NCBI GenBank assembly: GCA_036346275.1
Contig: CM070711.1
Coordinates: forward strand, 46,067,435 to 46,131,434
Length of the DNA: 64,000 nucleotides
Direction of reading: 5' to 3'
Source: Otatea glauca
Lineage: Eukaryota; Streptophyta; Magnoliopsida; Poales; Poaceae
Below, one piece after another: positions 12,027 through 24,281 of this stretch. Each line of letters begins with the position of its first letter. Within the stretch, counting starts at the first letter, position 1. The position numbers and the translations under genes are program-made. Under the pieces are notes generated by a model. That model was not told the DNA's origin and searched no databases. It saw only the letters and a program-made list of their open reading frames with translations.

Positions 12027-12345
12027 GTGATCGAGGTGGTGCTCGCGGCCGACGAGGAGCCCACCAAGCTGCGCGCCGAGTGGGATGAGCTCGAGGCCTC
12101 TAGCGACGCCGGCAACGGGGCGCCTCGCCGAGGAGTACGAGTAGCTAGGACGCTGCCCCGGCGCGCGCGTCCAAGTTTCTTGCGAGGCTGGGCTTCTACC
12201 AGGCCCACCAGCTCCTTCAGTGGCGGCTGGGTGAAGCGCATCTCGCTCGCCGGCGCCCTCTGCGTGTAGCCGACCCTGCTGCTTCTAGACGAGCCCAGCG
12301 ACCATCTTGACCTCCGACCCGTACTGTGGTTGGAGTAGCTGACTA
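12027..12345 (+). pseudogene. ABCF (GCN-type) ATP-binding cassette protein pseudogene, N-terminal part
   Basis: Soluble ABCF proteins have two ATP-binding cassettes and act on ribosomes or in translation control. Here, with frameshifts, one reads VVLAADEEPTKLRAEWDEL, then a region matching the linker before the first signature motif, then PTSSFSGGWVKRISLAGAL (signature SGGW) and, in another frame, LDEPSDHLDLRPVLWLE (Walker B LDEP plus the D-loop). Walker A is not present, so the 5' part is missing. The GC content is high, as in many grass genes. A TAG follows LWLE, and the hAT element enters 7 bp later. Closest in memory to plant ABCF4/GCN4; the class is clear, the exact paralogue is not. Confidence 0.8.
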
Positions 12346-12762
12346 TAGACGTGGGCATCGGGCCGGGCTATTTAGGGCTGGCCTACACCAAGGCATGGCT
12401 TAGCATGGTGCGAATGGGTCGGGCCATGCTGGGTCTGAAAGTCAGGCACATTGGGTGGTACGGCATGTTGAGCTGGCATGTGCTTGGGCCGACAAGGCCC
12501 GCCATAGTGGTGAGCAGGCACGGCACGGCACGACCAGCTCGCGGCACATCAGCACGTCGCACGGCACAGTGCACGCGGCAAGCGGCACGTAGGAGGAGAG
12601 GGAGGGAGCATACCCGTTAGCCCGTGCCACACTCACCGCAAGCCCGCGCCCACGCCACGCCTGCCGCCACACGTGCCACTGATGCCGCGCGCTCCTGTGA
12701 CACCAATGCCATTGATGACGTGTGCGCCCGCGCCACCGATGCCATTGAGAGAGGGGAGGCGG

Positions 12763-13110
12763 AGTACGAGCCAGGGGGTGGGGGCGATGATGAGGTGGAG
12801 AGGTGGAGGGAGGCGGAGTCGACATGGAAGGCGGAGAGGCAAGGGAGGTGGCTGGATGTAGAGGGGAGGCAGAGGAGGAGGTGGCGAAAGGCAAAAGGGG
12901 GAGGTGGGGGAAACGACTGGAGGCAGAGGTGGCGAGGGAGGTGATGGGGCAAGAGAGGGAGAGGGAGAGACTAGCGAGAGAGGAAGAGGGAAAGACAGGC
13001 GAGAGAGGGAGTGATAGCTCTAGAGAAAGCATCGTGAGAGAGCAATGGGCAAAAATGGCGAGAGAGATAGAGACACAACAAGAGAGCGAGAGAGAGCGCA
13101 ACGCGTAAAT
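12763..13110. repeat. Purine-rich, low-complexity tract in the hAT 5' region
   Basis: The + strand is dominated by G and A (gagggagagggagag-like runs) for about 350 bp. This produces long spurious open frames on both strands. No protein family is recognisable. Confidence 0.7.
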
Positions 13111-13749
13111 AGCAACGGGCAAATGACAGAGAGAGACATCGACATGATGAATGAAAGAAATAAAGTCGATTCCAGATTCAACGAGCAAGTAACATTCGCC
13201 TGATCGATCGCTATAAGACCCCCCTCGGCCACTCATTTCTTCAGCACACGAAACATTCTCTCTTTGCTCTCTCACTACTCTCTCAAAGATCAAAATGTAT
13301 TGCAAGAAAAAGTCAAGAGGGGGGAGCAGGAGACCACGTCTCGCCCTCCTAGTCCCCCTCCTCTGGATCAAGAGATTGATCAATGCCAACTCTCCCAGGC
13401 ATGGGAGACTATGGCATGAATGACCGTTAAATGGATGGTACGCCGAACCTCGATACTGCTACATCAGTGCAAGCAGTGGTCGGAGGCTCCAATAGTCGAC
13501 AGACATGATGCTGGCAACATATGTATAGAATCATCGAAATTGAGGATAGATGTAAGGTAGCGTATGCTATAGCGAAATTATCTACATGTGCATGTAAAGG
13601 AACAGAATCATCTCAAGCGACATGTAGAGACATGCTTGAAGAAGATATCGGCCGAACGAAGACCAAGAAGGGCATCTAGACCTAGCTTAACTTCAATACT
13701 GACGGTTCGGTAAGCATATGGCTATAAAACGCTGAGGTAGCTAGAGAGA

Positions 13750-15402
13750 AAATTGCATTGTATATACTTACCGAGGATCTTCCACTTAGAATGTATGAGA
13801 GCTCTATTTTTGAAAGAATGATCCAATGTGGTTTTTTCCCACAATACCAACACATTAGTAGGAGAATAACTACATATGACATATACGCAATGTACAAACG
13901 TAAACTAGCAATGTTGAAAGAGAACCAAATTAGAGTTAGTTTTTCCTTTGTTTTAACCTCATATATATGGACTTCATCCCACCAAAAAGTAGCCTATCTT
14001 AGTGTTGTCACATATTACTTAGACAAAGACTACAACCTAAATAAAATGGTCATAGGGTTTAGGCCAATCGATGAGGCACAACCGGAGAGGCTATTGCTGC
14101 ACGTGTACTTGAGGTTATTAGTGAATTTAAAATAGAAAATAGAATTATTATCATCACTCTTGACAATGCATCATCTAACACGACGACCATAGAGCATCTC
14201 GAACGCACTAGAAGACTTATATTGGAGGTTTCATACTCCAATAGAGATGCATATGCTATATTATTAATCTCATTGTGCAGGTAGGTTTGCATGTAATGAA
14301 ACCTAGTTTGGACAACCTACGCGATGCTATCTAATTTGTTACAGGTTCGACTGTAAGATATGCCCAGTTCTCAGAGTATTGTAAGGCCAACAATAAGAGG
14401 CTCAAAAGATTCAACCTTGACATAAAGGTTAGATGGAACTCTACGTATACTATGCTGGAGCGGTTCAAAAACAATGAACATATTATCACTATCTTCATTA
14501 ATTGTAATTCTAGTAAGCAGTTGGTTAATGATGTGGATTGAGAAGTTGCCAGTCTTTTTCTTATTTTTTTATAAAATTTGCGATACAAACAAGATTTTAT
14601 CCAATGTTTACTACCCAACTTCTTGCTTAGTCATTGAGTGGCTTTGGACTTTTACTAATTTTTTCAAAGAAAAAAGAGATAATTATGTTTTACAATTCAC
14701 GCTTCAATCAAGGGAGAAAAAATATAAAATATTTTATAGCTATTCTACATCTCTACTATTTTGGATCCTCGAAGAATATTATCTTATTTGCAAGGCACCT
14801 TCGAGGGAATAGGTGAAACATTTAATCTTGATTTTTCTGAGACCTATACTCATATTCATAATGAGTTTTTTTTTTACAATTTTTAACAAATATTATGAAA
14901 AGTTTGGCAGTAGAAGTGAAGCAAGAAGAATTGCTATAACAACACAACAAGCGCGAGGTAGTTCGAGCACTTCAAGCGTGTGAAAGAAGCTAAAAGCCAA
15001 GGCGTCTAGTTCATCTTCCAAAGCATCGAATAGGTCGCAATAAAATCTACAAGTAGAGATAAACCACTATCTCGACATGTCTTTTGCAGAGATTGAGCTT
15101 GACATTAAGGATGTCGATGAACTCAGCTTGCTCTTGTGGTCGAAGAATCACCAACATATTTATCCCACGCTATCGCAATTTGTGCGGGATGTACTTGTGG
15201 TTCCGTGTCCACTGTCTCATTAGAAGCCACTTTTATTTTAGTAGGGAGGATACTTGAGACAAGGAGGTCATCTCTCACACCTGAGATGGTTGAGGCAATC
15301 ACATGCCTCAAAGACTGGGGGTGTGAAGATAAGAGAACACAACATCAGACCGAGGATCTGAAGATCGTGAAGGCATTAGTCGACTTTGACCACCTCGACT
15401 AG
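13750..15402 (+). pseudogene. hAT transposase relic
   Basis: Pieces across frames match hAT transposases: a region with YIWTSSHQKVAYLSVVTYYL (13964-14030, the W-T-S-S block near the first catalytic Asp), TLDNASSNTTTIEHLE (from about 14158, the second Asp block), LDIKVRWNSTYTMLERF (about 14416-14468) and a C-terminal dimerisation segment with SSLTPEMVEAITCLKDW (15268-15320). Frameshifts and stops between them rule out activity. No clear BED zinc finger was found at the N terminus; 12346-13400 is GC-rich subterminal sequence. Confidence 0.82.
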
Positions 15403-15691
15403 CCTATGTATATGTATGTAGTTACTGTACTCTTTTCCATCCGTGGTACCCCACACTAGGGTGTAAGATTTTTAATGAGGTAGTAACTCTGTACCTATTC
15501 AAGAATGAATAAAATTTAGTTCTTCCCCCCAATATTTATGTCCATTGGCTCAGCTCCATGCGTCTCCGGCTTCTTTCCTCTTGTCGCAATAGTGCAAATG
15601 GATCAAGCCTAGACCGACACGGCACGGTCTTGGAACATGGCCCACCTTGCCCATGTTGGGCCAGCCTGGCACGGCACAATGCCCACATCTA

Positions 15692-16545
15692 GCTGACCAC
15701 GCAATTTAAGAGCACCTCATTCAGTGGCAGACCAGGATCAAATTTTAGGGGTTACTCATTGACTTGCCGAATGTCCTTCCCGCCTGTCGCTCAACCGGTG
15801 CATGTTCGTCACCCATTTCTTAGGTCAACGTAGGTCCCTGTAGCTCGGCATCCACAGTTGGCTTGGCCCTTGTAGCCTACCATGGTGCTGCTCATAGCTG
15901 GCTCACACACCTGCCGCCTCCTTGGTCCCTATCGCCCCGCTACACACCCCTACAACCTGACGCTAGCTGCCTCCTCAACCCTTGTAGCCCACCGACCCCT
16001 TAGCCCCGCCACATGCTCACATGCTCACACGCCACTCAACAAACAACCGTAGGTGGTGCTAGGGGATACCCACGATGCTGTTGATGATAGAGTGTGCGTC
16101 AGCCCTCTTTGACCCACCGTTGGGTCTGTCCCTGTCCTCATTGAGGAAGGCTTCCTCAACATCGATCTGCACGACAAGAGGTTGGATGCCTACCACAGCA
16201 GCTTTGACAACTTCGTGAGCGGCTATGGGTAGGAGAAGAAGAACAAGGAGATGACGAAGAGCGATAAGCTGAGCGGGAGGAAGAAGCCAAAGAAACCTGG
16301 CAGATCGCAAAGTTGAGTTCCAATTCTAGCTACCTACCAGCCTCCCACGCCCACTCCAAAAGCGTCATCGTCGTCCATGACTCGAGGTTGATATCTCTAG
16401 TTTGCGATGGCGCGCGCAGGAGCGAGGTGTTGGTCGTGCAAGATGGCACAGTGGAGAAGTACGATGGCACGTTTGACGAATGAATACAAGAAGGTGATCT
16501 CATGGAAGAGATCAAGAAAGAAATATCCACACGATGACTCATGGG
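15692..16545 (+). pseudogene. ABCF pseudogene, central linker and C-terminal end
   Basis: Immediately after the hAT element the frame reads LTTQFKSTS, continuing the VLWLE segment left of the insertion. About 15735-16135 does not resemble ABCF and may be another decayed insertion; it is C-rich and has no repeat flanks that I could find. From about 16140 one reads EEGFLNIDLHDKRLDAYHSS and then FDNFVSGYG, the inter-cassette linker. Then 16370-16535 gives VHDSRLISLVCDGARRSEVL and VVQDGTVEKYDGTF up to a lysine/glutamate-rich end, the C terminus of the second cassette. The second Walker A, signature and Walker B are missing. An internal TAG follows VSGYG. Confidence 0.78.
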
Positions 16546-16596
16546 TACCACTAGTTTCAGGTTATCATCAATTTAAAATTTTTAAATATACCATAC

Positions 16597-17239
16597 TGTT
16601 TCACCAAAATTTGGCAGGTATGGTCAAAATCGGCAAGATAAAGTCAACATATAGTAACCAATGGATGATTTGAAGATATTCAGTAATGGTAAAGATTTTA
16701 AAGGAAAACTATCCGGTTTAAGGCTGATACGGATCATACTTTATAACGTGTTGTAATAGGACACGATCGGCCGATAGGGTATAAAAAGAGGGCAAGGGTG
16801 AGCTGCAAAAAGAACAACACAATCATACCCACAAATTTACATTATTCTCTTTTTTCCTGTCAACTAGGAGTAGCTTTTGTAACTTAGAATCTTCTCTGTA
16901 GTTCGATTTTGATCAATAAAGTTGCGCATCGCCAATTGTTGATCTTCATCAATTATGCCCAGGTTTGATTTATCCTGATTTTGCTGTGTATCGCCTTTTT
17001 CAGAATCGCTCTACCTTTATCCTCTGATTAGCCTTAAGCAGCTAGTTAGACTTACCCTTTTATCTTGATTTAATCGGCTTTGAGCTAATTGAATCTAAGC
17101 CGATTGATCTTCGCGATCGGCTTTGAGTGAATTTCATATTTTTACCTTGTCGACATGTGTCAAATCGACCGCACGCTCGAACTGTGTTAAATCGGTGTGC
17201 TGTTGTCAGAAACCCTACTTCAAGTTTTTGACGTCAACA
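16597..17239 (+). repeat. Tat1 5' LTR
   Basis: 643 bp, TG...CA. A TATA box, TATAAAAAG, lies at 16780-16788, with an AATAAA signal in GATCAATAAAGTTG near 16915. The last 305 bp align with the remnant 3' LTR with scattered substitutions and small indels, so the insertion is not recent. Confidence 0.9.
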
Positions 17240-17245
17240 CACTCT

Positions 17246-17263
17246 TGGCACGCTCGGTGGGAC
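17246..17263 (+). promoter_or_regulatory. Tat1 primer-binding site
   Basis: TGGCACGCTCGGTGGGAC begins 7 bp after the LTR, and TGG is complementary to the CCA end of a tRNA. The Tat2 counterpart differs by one base (CCCGG for CTCGG), which is probably the functional form. I did not assign the tRNA. Confidence 0.7.
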
Positions 17264-17267
17264 AACG

Positions 17268-20005
17268 ATGTCTTCATCAGGGAAGTCGATTCCACCATCC
17301 GATCTCAACGCTGAAGCTATAATCGTCCCGACGATGGACAATTTAACGCCAGAACAACGTAGAGAAATCGAAGATCGGAAAACCGCTCTTAAAGAGATGA
17401 TGTTGAATTATTTCAGAAGACTCGACTTGGCATCACTCAAAAGACCGTTTTGCCGACGGTCAATGCCCTGGGGGATGCAGGCGTTACAGAAGGACCGATA
17501 AGTCGATATCTGCCAGCTCAAGCTGAGCTATCGGCTATGATTAATCAATTTGTACACCATGCTCTGATAAACCAATCATCGGCTCTTGTCACAACCCTTA
17601 AGCCGATGATTGCAAATAGTGTTAAAACTATCGCCCAGGAGTTGGCCTCGTCCGGGAGTCTCCTGGACCGCATGCAAGCTCTGCCAAGTTACCCTATCTT
17701 TTCAATAGCACAAAACACGCAGAGCACATTAGCCGATTCTAAACCATCGGCTATAACCTCACCCCCAACTATGATGCCCACTAACCCACTATTATACTGC
17801 CTAGAGATCCTCGTCCGAGTGGAGTAACCCATTACCAGGCTTACACCGATGTTGCTAAGCTAGATGCATCAGCAAATTTACCGCCATCAGCTCCATTTTA
17901 TGCTTTTCCACAATCGGTTCTACAGCCGATTGAAACTGACAGATACCCACGTCACGAACATGTCCTACCTAGAAACCCAGTGCTGCACAGGGTGGTGACC
18001 TATTCAGAACCTTTTGTCCCATTACTAGAAACACAAACTAGAAGCAATAGTTATGACCAATACACACATTTGCCATCGGCTCAACCTAGTTGGCAGCCCG
18101 AGTTTGCACTCGGGGGGGGGGCAGAATGCCAATTATGATCAATATTATCAAGGACCAGTTCCTATGGCCGATAATATAAATTGTGCTGATCAAATTTTCG
18201 TTGTCTTAAGGGATCAATTCGGCATACAGCCAAAAGGGAAAGTTATCGGCTATAGAAAACCGTATCTTGATTACATTGATCGTATGCCTTATCCTCACAA
18301 TTTCAAGGTACCAGATTTTGCAAAATTCTCTGGTGACAATTCGATTACAATGTTAGAACACGTCGGACGCTTTATCGCACAATGCGGAGAAGCAGCTCAA
18401 TCCGACGGGCTGAAAATCAGGTTGTTCCCATTATCATTATCAGGAGCAGCTTTTACTTGGTTTACTTGTCTGCCTCCAAATTCTGTTCACTTATGGAACG
18501 ATTTGGAAAGCCGATTCCATGAGTACTTTTCTCAAGCAGTTTAGAACTCAGGATCTCCGATCTGAGCTCTGTTCGCCAGAGATTTGGAGAATCGGTAACT
18601 GATTATATTAAAAGATTTAGAGAAATCAGAAATTGGTGTTTTAGTTTCACGTTACCCGATAACCAACTCGTTGATTTGGCTTTCCAAGGGCTAATTCCAC
18701 TACTTAGAGAAAAGTTTAGAGGACAGGAGTTCACCTATCTGAGTCATCTGCTTCATCGTAATAATAGGGCATTCAAAGATAGGTTCAAAACAAATGGTAA
18801 TAATAAGGAAAAGGATAAAGCCAAAGTTAATATGGTCGACAGAGATAAACATAGCCGAATGGATAAAAGGGTCTAAAAAATCCTTAGTCTGTTCCTGGCT
18901 TAAGCCGACTAGGAATAAGTCGGAAGTTAAGTATGCTTTCGATGTCTCTAAGTGTGATCATATTTTTGATTTATTGTTACAAGAAAAAATAATACGATTG
19001 CCCAAAGGACACGTTATACCATCGGCTGATGAAATCAAGAAACGCAGGTATTGCAAGTGGCATCATTCTTTTTCTCATAATACTAACGATTGCAATATTT
19101 TTCGTCAGCAGATCCAATCAGCTATCGAGGATGTTCGGCTAAAGTTCGCTGATGAGCTGACCATGCAAGTTGATTTTGATCCGTTCTCTATAAATATGGT
19201 CCAATGTTCAAGCAAAGGAAAAAAGCTGATGCACAGCGAGGAGCCAAAAAGGGATCGGCAAGTTGATATTCAGTCAACTTCAGATGGTAATCAGACATTA
19301 AAAATCACGATCGGTTCATTACAAATAGAAGCCGATCATAAAGGAAAAAATTTAAGGACCATTAAACCCAAGGGAAACCCGCAGATTGGCAGATGGTATA
19401 AAGCAAAAAAATCTCCGCCAAAACAGCAAGCAAGAAGGCTGGGACCGACGTTTTCACAGTTAATGGACAAGTATGAAAGAATGAATAATCGGCCGTGATA
19501 TTCCCCTCGTCGGTCAGACAATCTGTATCGAACTGAGAACATAGAAAGAGCACATCGGAGGTGCCCTTTTTGGTGATTTTGTTGGGAAAGGGGAGTAGCA
19601 TTGCCGTCTCCATATACATGCCCAATGGAGCATTATCCCCAGGACGATTGGCCTAGTCGATCGGCCAAAGAAAGGTTGTCTGGGCCGATACGAGATCATC
19701 ATAATAAAAGTTACAGGAGTTTGATTCACGAAAGAATCTCCGAGCTAAATCAGGTACCGGATCGGTCTAAAACACAAGAGTCAGATTCTGCTGATCGGGA
19801 AGATTTGGCTGGTAAAATACGTAAGCCAATGAAGCCCAAACCTAGGTGGTGTCCACCTGGTCTTAGCCGATCACAGCGTAGATGGTTGCAAAGGCTAAGA
19901 ACTCAGGAAATCAGAGAGGCTGATGCAGAGAAACAAAGGGATCAAACCTTCAATGAACTTCGGCCGATCAAAGTTACTAAGAAAAAATGGAGAAAGAAAG
20001 AATAG
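17268..20005 (+). pseudogene. Tat1 gag
   Basis: Starts MSSSGKSIPPSDLNAEAI directly after the primer site, the same start as in Tat2. Landmarks: FAKFSGDNSITMLEHVGRF (capsid region, about 18310-18375), PLSLSGAAFTWFTCLPPNS (about 18428-18484) and a CKWHHSFSHNTNDC metal-binding-type motif (about 19055-19096). Frameshifts include a 10-G run at 18112-18121 where Tat2 has six, and two deletions relative to Tat2 near 18757 and 18830. The frame ends at a TAG (20003-20005), beyond which coding sequence continues in the same frame. Confidence 0.85.
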
Positions 20006-22860
20006 GTTGAAGAAGATTTTGGTTCAGCCGATGACTTGGATTCTCCCATGATTAGGGATGATACACCTCCGATGGACATCAACATGGTATTTACATTGCC
20101 GACCGAGTTCAAAATTAAAACGAATCGACCAAAGAAACTTTTGCTCAGTCATGTTTAGGTGCCCAAAACACTATCTTTGAAAAACCACGAGATGATCATC
20201 GGCATCTAAAGCCATTGTATTTGAAAGGTTATATAAATGGCAAGCCGATATCGAGGATGCAGGTGGATGGGGGAGCTATCGTCAATCTGATGCCTTACAC
20301 CACCTGCAAAAAATTGGGTAAGTCCGATGAAGACTTAATCAAGAATAATATGGTTTTGAATGACTTCACAGGCGATCCCACGGAAGCCAAAGGCATCTTG
20401 GTCACAGAGTTGACTGTTGGCAGTAAAACTTTGTCGACCGCATTTTTTGTCATTGACGCCAAAGGTAATTATAGCGTGCTGCTTGGTCGGGATTGGATCC
20501 ATGCCAATTGCTGCATTCTGTCGACTATGCATCAGGCGCTCGTTCAGTGGAATGGAGGTGAAGTTGAAGTTGTCACAGCTGATACATCGACTCATATCGC
20601 TATGGACAGTTCATATACGAATTGGCAACACGAAGAGGCTGGATGTATATCAGGGAAAATGCTGGATGATTGTGACTTCATTTGCATAAGTAAGACAGGA
20701 CTTCTGCCGATCAGTGTCAAGGCAGGCACGTTTGATCGAGCAAATGAGGTATTGCGCCGATGGGGATAAGAAAAACAATAAAGGCCTTACAAGACAATAT
20801 GCAAAGCTATCGGCAAGTAACAGATAGCTGTGAGGCCATCGAAGATTTCCAAGAAATCGAGAAGTTGGGCCAAGGCTTCACATCTACCGATCTGCTTGAA
20901 GAAGTCGATATAGGTAGTGGTGATAGGAAAAGACCAACTTTTATTAGTGCCAAATTAGATGTAAAATATAAAGAAAAATTGGTCAAAATTCTTAGAGATT
21001 ATAAAGATTGTTTTACTTGGGAGTATCTTGAGATGCCTGGTTTAAGCCAACAACTGGTCGAACATCGGTTGCCTATTAAGCTAGGATATCGACCGTTTAA
21101 GCAATATCCTAGACGCTTTAATCTGGCCTTATATAGTATCATAAAATAAGAAATAGAACGATTACTGGAGGCAAAATTCATTAGGCCTTGCCGATATGCA
21201 GAGTGGGTTTCAAACATCGTTCCAGTCATGAAGAAAAATGAAAAACTTAGGGTGTGTGTCGATTTTAGAGACTTAAATAAAGCCACACCAAAAGATGAGT
21301 ATCCGATGTTGATAGCCGATATACTTATCGATGCTGCATCAGGAAATAAAATCATAAGTTTTTTAGACGGTAATGCTAGATATAATCAGATATTCATGGC
21401 AGAAGCCGATATACCTAAGACCGCTTTTAGGTGTCCTGGTGCAATAGGATTATTTGAATGGACAGTTATGACTTTCGGTTTAAAAAATGCCGAGGCAACT
21501 TATCAGCGAGCCATGAATATGATTTTTCATGACTTAATCGGTCATATTGTTGAAATATACATTGATGATGTTGTGGTGAAATCCAAAGATGACTTACAGC
21601 ACTTAGCTGATTTAGAAAAAAAAATTCCAGAACATAAGATTACATGGTTTGAAGATGAATCCTTTCAAGTGTGCGTTCGGCGTGTCGGCTAGGCAATTTT
21701 TGGGCTTTATGGTATATGAAAGAGGTATCGAAGTTAATCAAGAAAAGGTCAAAGACATAGCCAAAACAAAGTCATCGACATGTAAAAATGAATTACAGAA
21801 GCTAATTGGTAAGATTAACTATGTCCAACGATTTATTTCAAATCTTTCTGGTCGGATTCGTACGTTTACCCAACTGTTGAAGCTGAAGGATAATCAAGAG
21901 TTTGTTTGGGGAGTTGATCAACAAAAGGCTTTTGATGATATCAAGGAATACTTGGTCAATCCTCCGGTTCTGGCCGCACCACGGAAAGGAATTCCTTTCA
22001 AGTTATATATATCACTGAGGAGGAAACTATCGGAGCTGTTTTGGCACAGGAAGTAGATGGTAAGGAAAGGGTAATCTTTTATGTAAGCCGACGTCTATTG
22101 GATACTGAAGTTAGGTACTCTTTCGTTGAAAAATTATGTTTGTCCTTATATTTCTCTTGTACAAAGCTAAGACATTGTATTTTAGCATCGGCTTGTAAGG
22201 TAGTCTGCAAAACCGATGTTATAAAATATATGTTATCAGCTCCGATTTTACGAGGTCGACTTGGTAAATGGGTTTATACCTTAATAGAGTTCGACCTATC
22301 ATATGAATCGGCTAAGGCAGTTAAAGGACAAGTTATAGCCGATTTTATGACAGGACATGATACCGTTGCCGACCAAGTATCTATTGCCCCTTGGAAATTA
22401 TTTTTTGATGGGTCGGTATGCCGAGAGGGTGATGGTATTGGCATCGTACTCATATCACCCAAGGGTCATAATTTTGAATTCGCATTTCGGTTAAATTGCC
22501 GATGTTCAAACAACCAAGCGGAGTATGAGGCATTGCTCAAAGGTTTCAATTGTTAGAGAATATTAGAGTAAATACTGTTGAGGCATATACTGACTCCATG
22601 TTAATCGTACAACAAATAAAAGACGAATACCAATGCCATGATGAAGTATTACTTAAATATTTAGAACTGTGCTTCGAAATTATCGGCTTGTTTACCTCAT
22701 TTTTTATCAGTCATATCCCTTGAGAATTGAACGATAGAGCCAATGCACTGGCTCAACAGGCATCAGGGTACAACGATTTTAGCCGATATCAGGTGACTGA
22801 ACTAGTGAGCAAAGCTGTCATGTGTGCGGATGTTGTTGACTGAGAACGCAAATAAGGAAT
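20006..22860 (+). pseudogene. Tat1 protease, reverse transcriptase and two RNase H domains
   Basis: Protease: VDGGAIVNLMPYTTCKK (about 20260-20310) with the Asp in DGG where DSG or DTG is usual, and the C-terminal VLLGRDWI. RT: RVCVDFRDLNKATPKDEYP (about 21252-21305), then the YIDD catalytic box at 21558-21569. The first RNase H follows (LSLYFSCTKLRH region, about 22140). The second, archaeal-type RNase H has FFDGSVC (about 22402) and NNQAEYEALLKG (about 22510-22545). Breaks include frame changes near 20760, 21150, 21620, 22010 and a TAG at about 22554. The dual RNase H is the Tat diagnostic. Confidence 0.87.
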
Positions 22861-24095
22861 TACCTAATCGACCCATCTAAGCCGACAGAGCGCAAGGTTA
22901 GGCAGCAAGCTTTGAAGTACATAGTCTTGGATGATATGTTGTATTATCGAACGATGTAAGGTTTTCTGTTGAAATGTCTTGGAGCCGAAGAGGTACAGGT
23001 GGCAATGGGTGAAGTACATGAAGGTATTTGCGGATCTCATCAATCAGCTCATAAGATGAAATGGATGCTTACGCGAACTGGATATTTCTGGCTGACAATG
23101 TTAGAAGATTGTTTCAGATATTATAAAGGATGTCAGACTTGTCAAAAGTTTGGCAACGTCCAAGTAGCACTGGCATCGGCTTTACATCCGATTATCAAGC
23201 CATGGCCATTCAGAGGATGGGGGATAACATAATCGACCAAATGTTTCCTGCTTCAAGTACAGGCCATAAGTTCATTTTGACTACAACCGATTATTTCTCT
23301 AAGTGGGTTGAAGCTATACCACTTAAAAGGGTCACGAGTGTTGAAGCGATCGGATTTGTTAATGAACACATTGTCCATCGGTTTGGAATACCACAAACAA
23401 TCACGACCGATCAAGGTACTGTGTTTATGTCTAATGAATTTCAGAATTATGCGAAAAGCCTAGGGATCAAGTTGTTGAATTCATCCCCATATTACGCTCA
23501 GGCTAATGGACAAGCCAAGTCATCTAACAAAACATTGATCAAATTGATTAAAAGAAAAATCAACGAAAAACCAAGGAATTGGCACTCAACGCTATTGAAG
23601 TCACTTTGGGTGTATCGGCTAGCTTATCACGGAGCAACAAAGCTTTCGCCTTATCAGTTAGTATATGGCCAAGAAGCCATTTTACCTATGGAGATTAACA
23701 TTGATTCTATGCGAATAGCCAGACAAAATGGTTTGTCGGCTCAAGATTATAACGATCTAATGATCGATAACTTGGATGAATTAGCATAGTTACGTTTGTC
23801 TACACTAGATCGGCTTAAGAAAAATAAGATAAGAGTTGCAAGGGCATACAATAAAAAGGTGGTGCCTAAGTATTTTGATGAAGCCGATTTGGTTTGGAAA
23901 ACTATATTACTTATTGGTTCCAAAGATAATCGATTTGGAAAATGGTCACCTACGTGGGAAGGATCATATAAAATCAATCGGCTTGTTGATGGAAATTCGT
24001 ACATACTTGAGACGTTAGAAGGATCTATTTTGCCTAAAGAGATTAATGGAAAGTACTTGAATAAATACTATCCTAGCATCTGGGTTGGAGCTTAG
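22861..24095 (+). pseudogene. Tat1 integrase
   Basis: Zinc-binding HHCC region GICGSHQSAHKMKW ... CQTCQKFG (about 23017-23150). The core catalytic triad is lost: the segment with the first Asp (about 23219-23235) has a frame break, the second (TTDQG, about 23404) is kept, and the third, Glu in Tat2 (GQAES), is Lys here (codon 23517-23519). The C-terminal part ends YYPSIWVGA at 24095. Convergent with the antisense gene, whose stop lies 187 bp away. Confidence 0.87.
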
Positions 24096-24281
24096 TCGAT
24101 TATAAAGAAAATCGCTCTGAGAAGCCGAGTTAACTTGATGCTGTTAATTGGCTAGAAAGGAAGTAAATTACATAACAAGGCCAAATATAAATCGGTTAAA
24201 CAACCGATTATAAAACATGAGAGTATTACAAGTGTTCCAAAAGACCAAGACATCCAACAAAGTTTACATCTTAAAAATAAA

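Larger units (their letters stand above)
12346..15691 (+). mobile_element. hAT-type DNA transposon, decayed, inserted in the ABCF relic
   Basis: The left terminus TAGACGTGGGCATCGG and the right terminus (reverse complement TAGATGTGGGCATTG) form imperfect terminal inverted repeats. They are flanked by the 8-bp duplication GCTGACTA (12338-12345) and GCTGACCA (15692-15699), one mismatch apart; 8 bp is the hAT standard. Both ends have GGCACGGCACG-like subterminal repeats. An internal transposase relic lies on the + strand. ABCF coding sequence resumes in register on the right, confirming the ends. Confidence 0.88.

Noticed and set aside
12442..13389. 315-codon open frame on the minus strand
   Set aside because: It crosses the purine-rich tract and the GC-rich hAT subterminal region; the product is low-complexity Ser/Leu/Pro/Arg with no family match. 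Compositional artefact.
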